Below are positions 33,435-42,800 of a DNA stretch of 53,757 nucleotides, piece by piece. The notes below the pieces were generated by a model. The model was not told the origin of the DNA. It searched no databases and saw only the letters and a list, made by a program, of their open reading frames with translations. Source of the DNA: Bacteroidales bacterium (GTDB lineage Bacteria; Bacteroidota; Bacteroidia; Bacteroidales; F082); assembly GCA_028696715.1 (NCBI GenBank), contig JAQVGO010000007.1, forward strand, positions 1-53,757. Direction: 5' to 3'. How positions within the stretch are numbered: the stretch's first letter is position 1; every line of letters begins with the position of its first letter. Made by a program: the position numbers and the translations under genes.

Positions 33435-35672
33435 ATGATTAGAAGAGTAAATCTCCTCCTAATCATATTGTTTGCTGGTTTTGTCGTAATCGGACAAAAC
33501 CAGCAAACTGGTGTTCTGCTTAAAGATCAAAGGAATAGCGAAGCCATTGCCTTTGCGCATGTGCTGTTTAAATCATTAAGCACAGGCAAAACACATACCG
33601 GCCTTACAGATATGGAAGGTTATACTGCTAATCCACTAAACACAACCGGGACATTTACAGTTAGTTATGTGGGATTTCACACCTTCACGGATACAATTAG
33701 ACCTGGAGAGCTAAAAAAAGTGATGTTGCAATCCACCAGCATCAATATGGATGAAGTGGTGGTTACAGGGCAATATACCCCGCAAGCCGTCGATAAATCC
33801 ATTTTCAGGGTAAAGGTGATCGGAGCACGTGAAATTGAACAAAAAGCATCCAGTAATCTGAAAGAACTAATGGCAACTGAACTTAATATTCGTTCATCGA
33901 ATGATGGCGTATTGGGTTCGAATATCACCTTACAGGGCTTAGGAGGCGAGCACGTAAAATTTCTGATTGATGGCGTGCCCGTGATAGGCAGGATGAATGG
34001 AAACATAGATTTAAGCCAGCTAAACCTATATAACGTTAGCCACATAGAAATTATCGAAGGCCCGATGTCAGTAATTTATGGCAGCAATGCCCTTGCCGGT
34101 GTAATCAATATTATCACCAAGGAGAATAAATATACCAGTCTGGAAACCAATGCCGAAGCCTATACAGAATCGGTTGGTGTTTACAATTTTAATGCTGACA
34201 TCGCACTGAAAAAAAACCGCTGGAGCGGATCACTGGCCGGAGCGCGAAATTTTTTTGGCGGTTACAGTGTGGTAGATACCAGTCGGGCCAAGCAATGGAA
34301 ACCAAAAAGACAATACAATGCAGATGCCAGCCTGGGCTACAATCACAAAAGCTTGCATGCCCGGTTGACTACCTCCTATTTTAACGAGTATATACTACAT
34401 AAAGGTAATCTGTTGCCTTCGTATTACGAAACGGCATTTGATAATCACTTCACCACCAATCGTTTCACTACTACAGCAGACATCAAAACCAAACTTTTCG
34501 AAAACCGACACCTAAACGTTCTTGCATCTTATGGTTATTACAACCGTATAAAAAATAATTACCTTAAAGACCTTACAACACTTGAAGAAAATCTTACGCT
34601 GGATCCGGATAATCAGGACACATCCAGCTTTGAACAGTATCTGCTGAGGGCTGAGTTTAGCAAAAGCAACGACAATTCGCCTTTCAACTATCAACTGGGT
34701 ATTGATTTGAATTATGAGACCGGAACAGGAAAACGAGTCTTAAATAAAGAACAGGCCCTGGGTGATTATGCAGCATTTTTAAATGTTAAAATCAAACCCA
34801 CATTGCGTCTGATGCTTCAGCCCGGGCTGCGTTATGCTTACAACACCAAATACGACGCACCCCTGGTATATTCACTCAACGCCAAATACGACCTTACTGA
34901 AGAATTCAGTTTGAGAGCTTCGTTGGCAAAAGGTTTCAGAGCGCCATCGCTCAAAGAGCTCTATTTGGAATTTGTTGATGTGAATCACAATATCAGAGGC
35001 AATGAAAATCTTGAGGCAGAAGACTCCAAAAACTTTAACCTCTCGTTGAAATACCACCACGAAAAACCAACATACGATTATGGTGCCGAGCTAAGTCTCT
35101 TTTACAACAATATATACAATAGCATATTACTGGCCTCTTTGGATCCCGCCTCCTCATTATACACCTATGTAAACTTGAGTCAATTCATAACGCAAGGTTA
35201 TCAACTCAATTTCAATAACCGTATCTATCCCTGGCTGGAAATAAAACTTGGATTGAGTCAAACCGGCAGAAACCAGATTTATGATAAATCCGCTGATAAT
35301 GAGATGGTTTATTCGACCGATGTGATGACTCAGGTCAGCTATCTCTGGCGGCAAACCCAAATGCGTTTCAATGTATTTTACAAATACAATGGTGAGTATC
35401 CTGAAATATTACTTAGATCTGATAATCAAGCATATAAAATTATTACTTCCGCTTATCATACCATGGATCTGTCGGTTAGTCGTCAATTCTGGAAAAACCA
35501 GCTCACCTTACAGACCGGTGTGAAAAACCTTTTCGATGTTAATAATATTGATGTAAGAGGCAATATTTCAGGCGGCGGGGAAATTCATTCCAGCGGTGGC
35601 GGATCGAGCATTGCCGGTTGGGGACGAACATTCTTTGTTCGGCTTAATATTTCATTCAAAAAATTTGACTGA
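33435..35672 (+). CDS. TonB-dependent outer-membrane receptor (HmuR-like)
   Basis: A 745-residue receptor: signal peptide (to about 20), a carboxypeptidase-like regulatory domain (about 22-95), a plug (about 108-230: VVVTGQYTPQAVDKSIFRVKVI, NITLQGLGGEHVKFLIDGVPV, IEIIEGPMSVIYGSNALAGVINIITK) and a 22-stranded barrel ending FFVRLNISFKKFD. FRAP near 502 followed by NENL near 522 resembles the FRAP/NPNL pair of heme receptors. It is flanked by two HmuY-like genes with 3-base and 1-base junctions, so heme or a related iron porphyrin is the likely substrate; other metal complexes cannot be excluded. Confidence 0.92.
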   Translation: MIRRVNLLLIILFAGFVVIGQNQQTGVLLKDQRNSEAIAFAHVLFKSLSTGKTHTGLTDMEGYTANPLNTTGTFTVSYVGFHTFTDTIRPGELKKVMLQSTSINMDEVVVTGQYTPQAVDKSIFRVKVIGAREIEQKASSNLKELMATELNIRSSNDGVLGSNITLQGLGGEHVKFLIDGVPVIGRMNGNIDLSQLNLYNVSHIEIIEGPMSVIYGSNALAGVINIITKENKYTSLETNAEAYTESVGVYNFNADIALKKNRWSGSLAGARNFFGGYSVVDTSRAKQWKPKRQYNADASLGYNHKSLHARLTTSYFNEYILHKGNLLPSYYETAFDNHFTTNRFTTTADIKTKLFENRHLNVLASYGYYNRIKNNYLKDLTTLEENLTLDPDNQDTSSFEQYLLRAEFSKSNDNSPFNYQLGIDLNYETGTGKRVLNKEQALGDYAAFLNVKIKPTLRLMLQPGLRYAYNTKYDAPLVYSLNAKYDLTEEFSLRASLAKGFRAPSLKELYLEFVDVNHNIRGNENLEAEDSKNFNLSLKYHHEKPTYDYGAELSLFYNNIYNSILLASLDPASSLYTYVNLSQFITQGYQLNFNNRIYPWLEIKLGLSQTGRNQIYDKSADNEMVYSTDVMTQVSYLWRQTQMRFNVFYKYNGEYPEILLRSDNQAYKIITSAYHTMDLSVSRQFWKNQLTLQTGVKNLFDVNNIDVRGNISGGGEIHSSGGGSSIAGWGRTFFVRLNISFKKFD

Positions 35673-36706
35673 TGCAAAAAATTTCATTCCTGATCTTTGT
35701 TTTGCCGCTGTTGCTCACCTCCTGCTTTAAGGAAGATGAGCGCGTAACACCTTATGACAGAGGGAATAAAATCACCGCAGTGATTCCAATGACTGAAATC
35801 GAAAACGGAAATGATATCAGGCTTTATAAAAATCAGGTTTACTACAAACTGAGCGATTCGGCCATTGTAAGCAGCAACGACAAAACATCCTGGGACCTCG
35901 CTTTTGATGCCACGGATAACGGATGCAAAATCTGGTTGAATACGGCTAATTTTATGCTGGCAGGCCAAACAGAAACAACAAATCTTTCAGAAGTAAATTC
36001 AGCGGCCGGATTAACGATGCAGTTTGATCCTTCGAGCGGTAATCCGGATTCTACTGTATTGAGAAACTGGATACTGATCAGTGAAAATGACACAAATTAT
36101 TCCGAAAAAGTTTATGTAATCGACAGAGGTTATGATGAAGCCGGTACTTTGCTGGGCTACAGAAAAATAAAGTTCGACAGCCTGACAAATAACCGTTATT
36201 ATTTCACTCACTCCAACCTGGACAATACAGGACTTACACAAACATTTGTTGAAAAGGTAACAGGCTACAACAAAGTGTATTACTCTTTCCAAAGCGGACA
36301 GCAGCTGCAGCCAGAACCAGCGCAAACGGCTTATGATCTGCTCTTTACGCAATACACCACCTTGTTATTCACCAATGAGGGTGAGCCTTATCCCTATCTT
36401 GTTACCGGCGTATTGCTCAACCCTTTAGCTACAGAAGTGGCTTTCGACAGCACCTTACTTTTTGATGAGCTCGATTTGGTTTCTGCCTCTAATTTGCTTT
36501 ATACCACACAGGCTGATCGCATAGGCTACAACTGGAAAGATGTGCAAGGTGACGTAGAAAATGGTGTGGTAAGTTATGTTGTCAATCCAAACTGGACTTA
36601 CATCATCCGCACACAAAATGACGAATTATTTAAATTGCGGTTTGTATCTTTTTACAACCATCAGGGCGTGAAAGGCTTCCCGACAATTGAATATCAACGG
36701 CTTTGA
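35672..36706 (+). CDS. HmuY family lipoprotein
   Basis: A 344-residue protein with a lipoprotein signal peptide (MQKISFLIFVLPLLLTSC, Cys 18). The body has HmuY-type beta structure with TSWDLAFDATDNGCKIWLN near 70-85 and AYDLLFTQYTTLLFTNEGEP in the second half. The start codon overlaps the receptor stop by one base (TGATG), the tightest coupling in the locus. It probably sits on the cell surface, takes heme from host or environmental proteins and passes it to the receptor; heme ligands cannot be assigned by eye. Confidence 0.88.
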   Translation: MQKISFLIFVLPLLLTSCFKEDERVTPYDRGNKITAVIPMTEIENGNDIRLYKNQVYYKLSDSAIVSSNDKTSWDLAFDATDNGCKIWLNTANFMLAGQTETTNLSEVNSAAGLTMQFDPSSGNPDSTVLRNWILISENDTNYSEKVYVIDRGYDEAGTLLGYRKIKFDSLTNNRYYFTHSNLDNTGLTQTFVEKVTGYNKVYYSFQSGQQLQPEPAQTAYDLLFTQYTTLLFTNEGEPYPYLVTGVLLNPLATEVAFDSTLLFDELDLVSASNLLYTTQADRIGYNWKDVQGDVENGVVSYVVNPNWTYIIRTQNDELFKLRFVSFYNHQGVKGFPTIEYQRL

Positions 36707-36806
36707 TTTTGTAAAAACATTATTTTCTGTTTTGAACAAACAAGACTGGCTTTTGAAATTATTGATCTGAAAAAAAAGCTAAGGATACAAAACTGGAAAT
36801 TTCCTT

Positions 36807-36814
36807 TACTTTTG
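36807..36814 (+). promoter_or_regulatory. -7 box of the lgt promoter
   Basis: TACTTTTG fits TAnnTTTG, 18 bases before the lgt ATG. Confidence 0.5.
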
Positions 36815-36831
36815 TCCTAAAATAACAGCTC

Positions 36832-37656
36832 ATGTTAAATTTCATTGTTTGGAATGTCTCGCCCGAGATATTCAGTTTTCCGGATTGGCTGCCCTTATTG
36901 GGTGGCAGAGGCGTAAGATGGTATGGTGCTCTTTTTGCGGCTTCCTTTGTGGTAGGTTATTACATCATGCAAAAGATTTTCGAACGCGAAAAGATTGGCA
37001 TCAAGGTGCTTGATCAGCTTTCGACTTATATGATCGTTGCCACGGTAGTGGGTGCACGTCTGGGCCATTGTTTGTTTTACGAACCGGCTTATTATCTGGC
37101 TAATCCAATCGAAATTCTAAAAGTGTGGGAAGGCGGCCTGGCCAGTCATGGTGCAGCTATCGGGATCATTATTGCTTTGTATTTCTTCAGTAGAAAGCAG
37201 CAAAAAACAATCATCTGGACACTGGATCGGGTGGTAATCGTAGTAGCACTGGCAGGTTTTTTTATCCGGACAGGCAATCTGATGAACTCCGAAATTTTTG
37301 GACATATCACTACACTTCCGTGGGGTTTTGAGTTTGTTAGAGCTTCTGATCCTGTTTTGAGAACCGATCCGCGACATCCCACACAGCTTTATGAAGGAAT
37401 ATTTTATCTGGCCACATTTTTCTTTTTATACCGGAGCTATTTCAAAAAAAATATGGGTCAGAAACAACCCGGCTATATCTTTGGTATTTTCCTGATCGCC
37501 ATTTTTGGATCCCGGCTGTTTATCGAATTCCTGAAAGAACCTCAGGTGGGCTTTGAAGCCGATATGACGCTCAATATGGGTCAATGGCTAAGTATTCCTT
37601 TTATCATTGGAGGAATTGTAATTTGGTACAAGGGCTGGAAAAAACATGCGGTTTAA
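36832..37656 (+). CDS. lgt: Prolipoprotein diacylglyceryl transferase
   Basis: Attaches diacylglycerol to the lipobox Cys of lipoproteins in the inner membrane. The 274-residue, seven-helix protein has RWYGALFAASFVVGY near 25-40, the GARLGHCLFYEP segment, the essential GGLASHGAAIG (His near 107), the signature RTGNLMNSEIFG (about 147-158) and the RHPTQLYE motif. It stands alone with its own -7 box, downstream of the heme locus that includes lipoproteins it would modify. Confidence 0.96.
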   Translation: MLNFIVWNVSPEIFSFPDWLPLLGGRGVRWYGALFAASFVVGYYIMQKIFEREKIGIKVLDQLSTYMIVATVVGARLGHCLFYEPAYYLANPIEILKVWEGGLASHGAAIGIIIALYFFSRKQQKTIIWTLDRVVIVVALAGFFIRTGNLMNSEIFGHITTLPWGFEFVRASDPVLRTDPRHPTQLYEGIFYLATFFFLYRSYFKKNMGQKQPGYIFGIFLIAIFGSRLFIEFLKEPQVGFEADMTLNMGQWLSIPFIIGGIVIWYKGWKKHAV

Positions 37657-37727
37657 TTATCTCAATGACTTTAAAATAACATTTAAAGTGTAATTAACTC
37701 ATTACCTTAACCTTATATTAAATAAGA

Positions 37728-38615
37728 ATGATTTCTTTAGATAAAGATCTCCAGTTAAGTAAGAAAAACTTTGCTGATTTTTTACAAATTACATTAAGAG
37801 TTCTTGACTACTTACCTAATGTAATTAGTAGTTCTGAAGAGAAAAATGGCTATAATATATACTCAAGTCATATTGCAGGTAATATAAAATACATTCGACC
37901 CATAAAAAAAGAACTATTTATCAGTGATTCCAAAAATTTTAAGGTGCACTTTGATGAGTTAGAAAGGATCTTTAATAGAATTAAATCCAAATCTATCGTT
38001 CCGAACAAGGATAAAGTTATTATTGATAAAACTATTTATACTATCCAACAATCTATTGGAGCGGGTTTAGATTTACTGGTGAACCCAAATAGTGCAAGAA
38101 AGCATGTTGGCAACCGTTTTGAGGAGTTAATTAGAATTATTTTCACTGAGATTGGAATCGCTAATGATAAAATAATATTACAGATACCTTATGATACCGA
38201 AGAAGGCCAAAAAACCTATAATTGTGAGAATGACTTAGTTATTTCGCCTTATCAAAAAGTGATGTCATCTAACAAGCATCTTGATAAAAATGAGATTGTT
38301 GTATCCGTTAAAACTACCTCAAAAGACCGGATGGGAAAAATGTTCATTGATAAAATACTTTTGGAAAGATTTGTAAAGCATCCACAAAAGGTGATTGGCA
38401 TTTTCCTGAATGATGTACAAAGAAAAGAAAACAATAATATAAGTTATACCCTTGTCTCGGGTCTTTTTATGGTATATTCGAAATTTTTAACAGAATTAGA
38501 AGGTATTTATTATTTAGATCCACCCCCAAATGCATTTAAAAAGCCGTATTCTGGGCATATGAAACGGTTTTCAGAACTTCTTACAACTGATTTGAAAAAC
38601 CTATTAACCTTTTAA
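37728..38615 (+). CDS. Probable type II restriction endonuclease (PD-(D/E)xK fold)
   Basis: A 295-residue protein with no general family match that I can name. Candidate active site: Glu133-Glu134 in RFEELI, Asp169 in ENDLVIS, and Lys195 in SVKTTSKDRM, with a possible relocated Glu213 in the following helix. The SVK-TT-KDR arrangement resembles the CCGG-type branch (EcoRII/Cfr10I-like) where the catalytic Glu has moved to the helix after the Lys. It is convergent with the methyltransferase and overlaps it by 12 bases, the classical restriction-modification layout. Codon use is AT-richer than the neighbours, indicating horizontal acquisition. The recognition sequence is unknown. Confidence 0.8.
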   Translation: MISLDKDLQLSKKNFADFLQITLRVLDYLPNVISSSEEKNGYNIYSSHIAGNIKYIRPIKKELFISDSKNFKVHFDELERIFNRIKSKSIVPNKDKVIIDKTIYTIQQSIGAGLDLLVNPNSARKHVGNRFEELIRIIFTEIGIANDKIILQIPYDTEEGQKTYNCENDLVISPYQKVMSSNKHLDKNEIVVSVKTTSKDRMGKMFIDKILLERFVKHPQKVIGIFLNDVQRKENNNISYTLVSGLFMVYSKFLTELEGIYYLDPPPNAFKKPYSGHMKRFSELLTTDLKNLLTF

Positions 38616-39674
38616 TTTTTCACGACGCTTTATAGCGTTTATCTCATCATTACCTGACCTAATCCTTTTAAGATGACTCTTGTCAGACAATCTTTTCCTA
38701 ATAATCTCACAATATTCCGTTTTTAATTCTGTTCCGATCCACTTTCGGTTAAATGCTTCAGCAACAGCATAAGTTGTTCCAGAACCTCCAAAAGGATCAA
38801 GTATCACACTGTCAGGATTGGAAGAAGATAAAATAACTTTTCTTAATAATTCGACAGGTTTTTGAGTAAGGTGGGGATACCTCTCCCATGCTGAATTTGA
38901 AATCGTTGGTATTTCAAGAACATCTTTAGGCTTTGCTCCTAGTGGATTGGGCTCCCAAATGTATCCGTCCTGTTTACCGTTTGAATATTGAGAAGTTTGA
39001 GCCTGTGGGCGTTTCGGATACTTAAGCGTATGTTCATTGTAAGGAATTCTTATTTCATCTATGTTAAATATAAATTCCTTGTTCTTACGGAAGTGTAATA
39101 TACTTTCATGAGAACGCCCCCAATCATTACCTAAATTTGCCTTATTTCGATAATACCAAACTAACCATTTACATCCTTTGAACATATGAGATGCAGCCCA
39201 TTTTATATCAGCTAATATCTCTGAAAAACCACAAACATACATCGAACCTTTCTTTGAAAGCACCCTTTTCGACTCAGAAATCCATTCCATACTCCAATCA
39301 ACATACTCCTTCTGATTACTAAATGTATCCCATTCAGCCTTTCTTATGTTATAAGGTGGATCTGCAAAAATCAAATCAACTGAATTTGATTCTAGTTGCT
39401 TAAGAAATTTAATTGCATCATAATTATACAACTTTCCCAATTCTGTTTCAAAATATGGATTGATTTTGATACGATAAGTTTCTCGTCTATCATAATCTAT
39501 TTCTAACTGCATTTCCTGAACTAAACTTGCTATTTGATCCTCAGAATAAACACGATAGTTATTTATCGGATGTCTGATGCTTCTAAACTTCCCGCTCTTA
39601 TCCCATCTTCTGAGCGTTTCAGTACTAACTTCAAGAATTTCGGCGGCCTGGCTAATAGATAAATAATTTTCCAT
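38604..39674 (-). CDS. DNA adenine/cytosine amino-methyltransferase with N-terminal HTH
   Basis: A 356-residue beta-class methyltransferase: the catalytic motif DPPYN at 105-109 precedes the SAM-binding motif DPFGGSGTT at 293-301, with the target-recognition region between. DPPY indicates N6-adenine (or N4-cytosine) methylation. The first 55 residues are a MerR/excisionase-like helix-turn-helix (YLSISQAAEILEVSTETLRRWDKSGK then a YRVYSEDQI wing). ATG 39674 is chosen over the in-frame TTG 39686, which lies in the tandem repeats. The HTH plus repeats suggest it represses its own promoter while also protecting host DNA from the convergent nuclease. Confidence 0.92.
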   Translation of the reverse strand: MENYLSISQAAEILEVSTETLRRWDKSGKFRSIRHPINNYRVYSEDQIASLVQEMQLEIDYDRRETYRIKINPYFETELGKLYNYDAIKFLKQLESNSVDLIFADPPYNIRKAEWDTFSNQKEYVDWSMEWISESKRVLSKKGSMYVCGFSEILADIKWAASHMFKGCKWLVWYYRNKANLGNDWGRSHESILHFRKNKEFIFNIDEIRIPYNEHTLKYPKRPQAQTSQYSNGKQDGYIWEPNPLGAKPKDVLEIPTISNSAWERYPHLTQKPVELLRKVILSSSNPDSVILDPFGGSGTTYAVAEAFNRKWIGTELKTEYCEIIRKRLSDKSHLKRIRSGNDEINAIKRREKLKG

Positions 39675-39676
39675 AT

Positions 39677-39706
39677 CCTTATACAACCTTATACAAGTTT
39701 ATACAG
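39677..39706 (-). repeat. Three tandem 10-bp repeats at the methyltransferase start
   Basis: On the plus strand the units are CCTTATACAA, CCTTATACAA and GTTTATACAG, abutting at exactly 10-bp period (39677-39686, 39687-39696, 39697-39706). They end 2 bases before the ATG and begin directly after the -7 box. They may be operator half-sites for the methyltransferase HTH on one face of the helix, or slippage-prone repeats altering the leader. Confidence 0.85.
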
Positions 39707-39714
39707 CAAAAATA
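39707..39714 (-). promoter_or_regulatory. -7 box of the methyltransferase promoter
   Basis: Minus-strand TATTTTTG (39714-39707) fits TAnnTTTG. The expected transcription start falls inside the adjacent tandem repeats. Confidence 0.55.
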
Positions 39715-39768
39715 ACAAAAAAAACAAATTAACTAATGAAAAGAAAAGTAATCCTAGCATAAAGTTTA

Positions 39769-39807
39769 AAAAAAATCCCTGCCACATAGGTAACAGGGAT
39801 TTTTTTC
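39769..39807 (-). terminator. Terminator of the DUF2723 gene
   Basis: The stem AAATCCCTG (39773-39781) / CAGGGATTT (39794-39802) has A-runs and T-runs on both sides, so it can work in both directions. It is about 20 bases beyond the stop at 39823. Confidence 0.85.
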
Positions 39808-39822
39808 GTCCTAAAACACTTC

Positions 39823-42800
39823 TTACTGATAGCCCATCAGTTGCATCTGGCTCACAAAGGCTTCGTCCAGCTCTTCAGCCAAGTCCTTCTGACCATACTC
39901 GGACGCCAGCTGCGACAAACGCTGCAAAACGGCAAGTGCCTCCTGCATCGATTGATCATAATAACCTTCTAAACGACTGCCAAGACTGCCATAATAACCC
40001 AGATCTTCTAAATATCTGTCTGAAAGCTTTCGGATGACATCTATGGCTTTTTCAGTAGCTCCGGCTTCGAAATAAATCTCAACCCAGGGTAGCATATAAA
40101 AGTCGAACGTAATCTTTTCGTGTGGGAAAAACTCCAGACTTTTATCCAATACCACTACGGCCGAATCTGCCTTCCCTTCATTTATCAAGGCTTGAGCCAA
40201 ACGCATATAGCTTTGCTTGGCTGTTATAGAGTTACGGTAACTCTCGCGATCTACCGTTACCTTAGGATCATTCAGATTACCCCAGCTGGCCTTGTTGACA
40301 AGTAAATCATAAGAACCATCAGCATAAACTCCTCCCAGGTTTTTGTAATACTCCTTCGCTTTTACTGGCATAAACCGATAAACAACACCCTCCATATGGC
40401 AATATTCGTCCACATCCAGCACCTTGCTCACGCTGTTGGGATTGGCAAAGTAGATCGGGCGTTCCCAGTTATTGGTTGCAATCAAATCAAGCAGCATCAA
40501 ATCATTTTTAAACAAAGCACTTTGACGGATATCCCAAACGATTTCATCCACTATCTGATCGTGCATGCTCTCAGGAACTGTGCCACTTCTGATAACGGCT
40601 TCCTTGTCGATCTTTAATCTGATTTTCTTGGTAGGAACATAATTGATTCGTTCGCCCGATTGCAGTGGCAATTTAGTCTGATCGCTTTCGTTGGCAACAA
40701 AATCTATCACCTCTTTCAGGTTTACCGGACCTTTAATCCTTTCAACAATATAAAGTACCTCATTCACTCCTTTGTTATACTGTTCAGGTTTCAAGGTCAA
40801 TGGCAGGCGTTCAGAATCGTAAACCTTTTTGCCCAGCTGATGCACATACCAATCGCCGGATGACAGCATATAATTCACAACGCGCATATCGGTTCTAAAG
40901 CCTTCCACTTCCTGCACATACCAAAGCGGGAAAGTGTCGTTGTCGCCATTTGTAAACAAGATTGAATTAGGCTCGCATTGTGCCATATAGCTCATGGCAA
41001 AATCACGGGCAGCGGTTTTCCCGGAACGATCGTGGCCTTTCCATCCTTCCTTGGCCATGATGGCCGGAACCAGCAACAAAGAAACAACCGTTACTGCCAC
41101 CGCAGCTATTTGCTTATTTTTTAGGAATTTGCTTATCATCTCATAGAGCGACAACACCCCAAAACCTATCCAGATCGCAAAGGCATAAAAAGAGCCGGCA
41201 TAGGCATAATCCCGTTCACGGGGCTGATAAGGTGTTTGATTCAGGTAAACGATGATGGCAAGGCCGGTCATAAAAAACAACAGAAATACGATCCAGGTGT
41301 CGCGCGAATGCTTGCTCATCTGATACAAAAGCCCTGCTAATCCAAGCAATAAGGGCAGAAAATAAAAACGTGTACGGGTTGGGTTTTCCATGCTTTTTGG
41401 CAGATCACTCTGATTTCCAAGTCGCATATTGTCAATAAAACTGATTCCACTGATCCAGTTCCCATTTTCTATCTCACCCTGACTTTCCACATCATTTTGC
41501 CTGCCCACAAAATTCCAGAAGAAATAACGCATATACATATGCCCAATCTGATACTCAAAGAAAAACTTCAGGTTTTGCCCAAAAGTAGGCCTGTAAAGCA
41601 CTTCTGTGCTGCCATCAGCTTTGGTCACCCGGATAGGAATGCCTCCTCTACCGGCCACCTGCTGATACATTTGTATATGGCTGGGCTTTTGGTTCGAAAA
41701 CATGCGTGGAAATACTGTTGTAAACCGTTCATCATAAACGGGTATAACATTATGGCGATAATCCGTAATAATATACTTTCCTTTTGTTTCATCTTTAATA
41801 TAAATTGGCTTGCCATCCTCCCGATCAACTTCGGGTGCATTGTAATACGGCCCGTGCAACAATGGCCAGGTGCCGTATTGCTCACGGTTGAGGTAAGCCA
41901 GCATGGTGATGGCATTGTTCGGGTTGTTTTCGTTAATAGGCGTATTGGCATTGGCACGAATCACCAGCATAAAGAAAGATGAATAACCGATCAGGATAAA
42001 CATAAAAGCCAAAATGGCTGTATTTAAAACTACTTTCCCCTTTTTGCGGGAATAGTGCAAGCCATAAGCAATCGATCCAATCAGCAGGATGAAGTAAATA
42101 ATTGTACCCGATGTAAAGGGCAAACCGATCGTATTGACAAAGAATAGCTCAAAATTACCTGCCAGCTGAACGATGAGCGGAATAATCACACTCATAATAA
42201 AACCTAAAATAAACAGCGAAATCAAACCTGCTACTAAAAATCCTTTTGTGCTTGGCTGGTATTTTTTAAAGTAGAACACATATACAATGGCTGGAATGGC
42301 CAGCAAGTTAAGCATGTGAACACCAATTGAAAGGCCAACCAGGTAAGCGATAAACAACAACCAGCGATAATTATGTGGCTCATCAGCCACTCTCTCCCAT
42401 TTCAGGATGGCCCAAAAAGTGACCGCAGTAAAGAAAGCTGACATGGCATAAACCTCACCTTCAACAGCCGAAAACCAAAATGAATCGCTAAAGGTATAAG
42501 CCAGTGCCCCAACCACTCCGGCACCCAGCACAGCAAACTGATTTCCTTTGTTTTGAGCAGCTTCGCCCAACATCAGAATTTTGCGTGCAAGCATGGTAAT
42601 CGTCCAGAACAGGAAGAGAATCGTGAAACTACTCGATAATGCCGACATAACATTTATCATCAGTGCAACACGAGTCACATCCCCAAAGGCAAACAAGGTA
42701 AAAAACCTTCCAATCATCTGAAACAAAGGTGCTCCCGGTGGATGACCCACCTGCAATTTGTAGGCTGTTGCTATGTATTCGCCACAATCCCACCAGCTGG

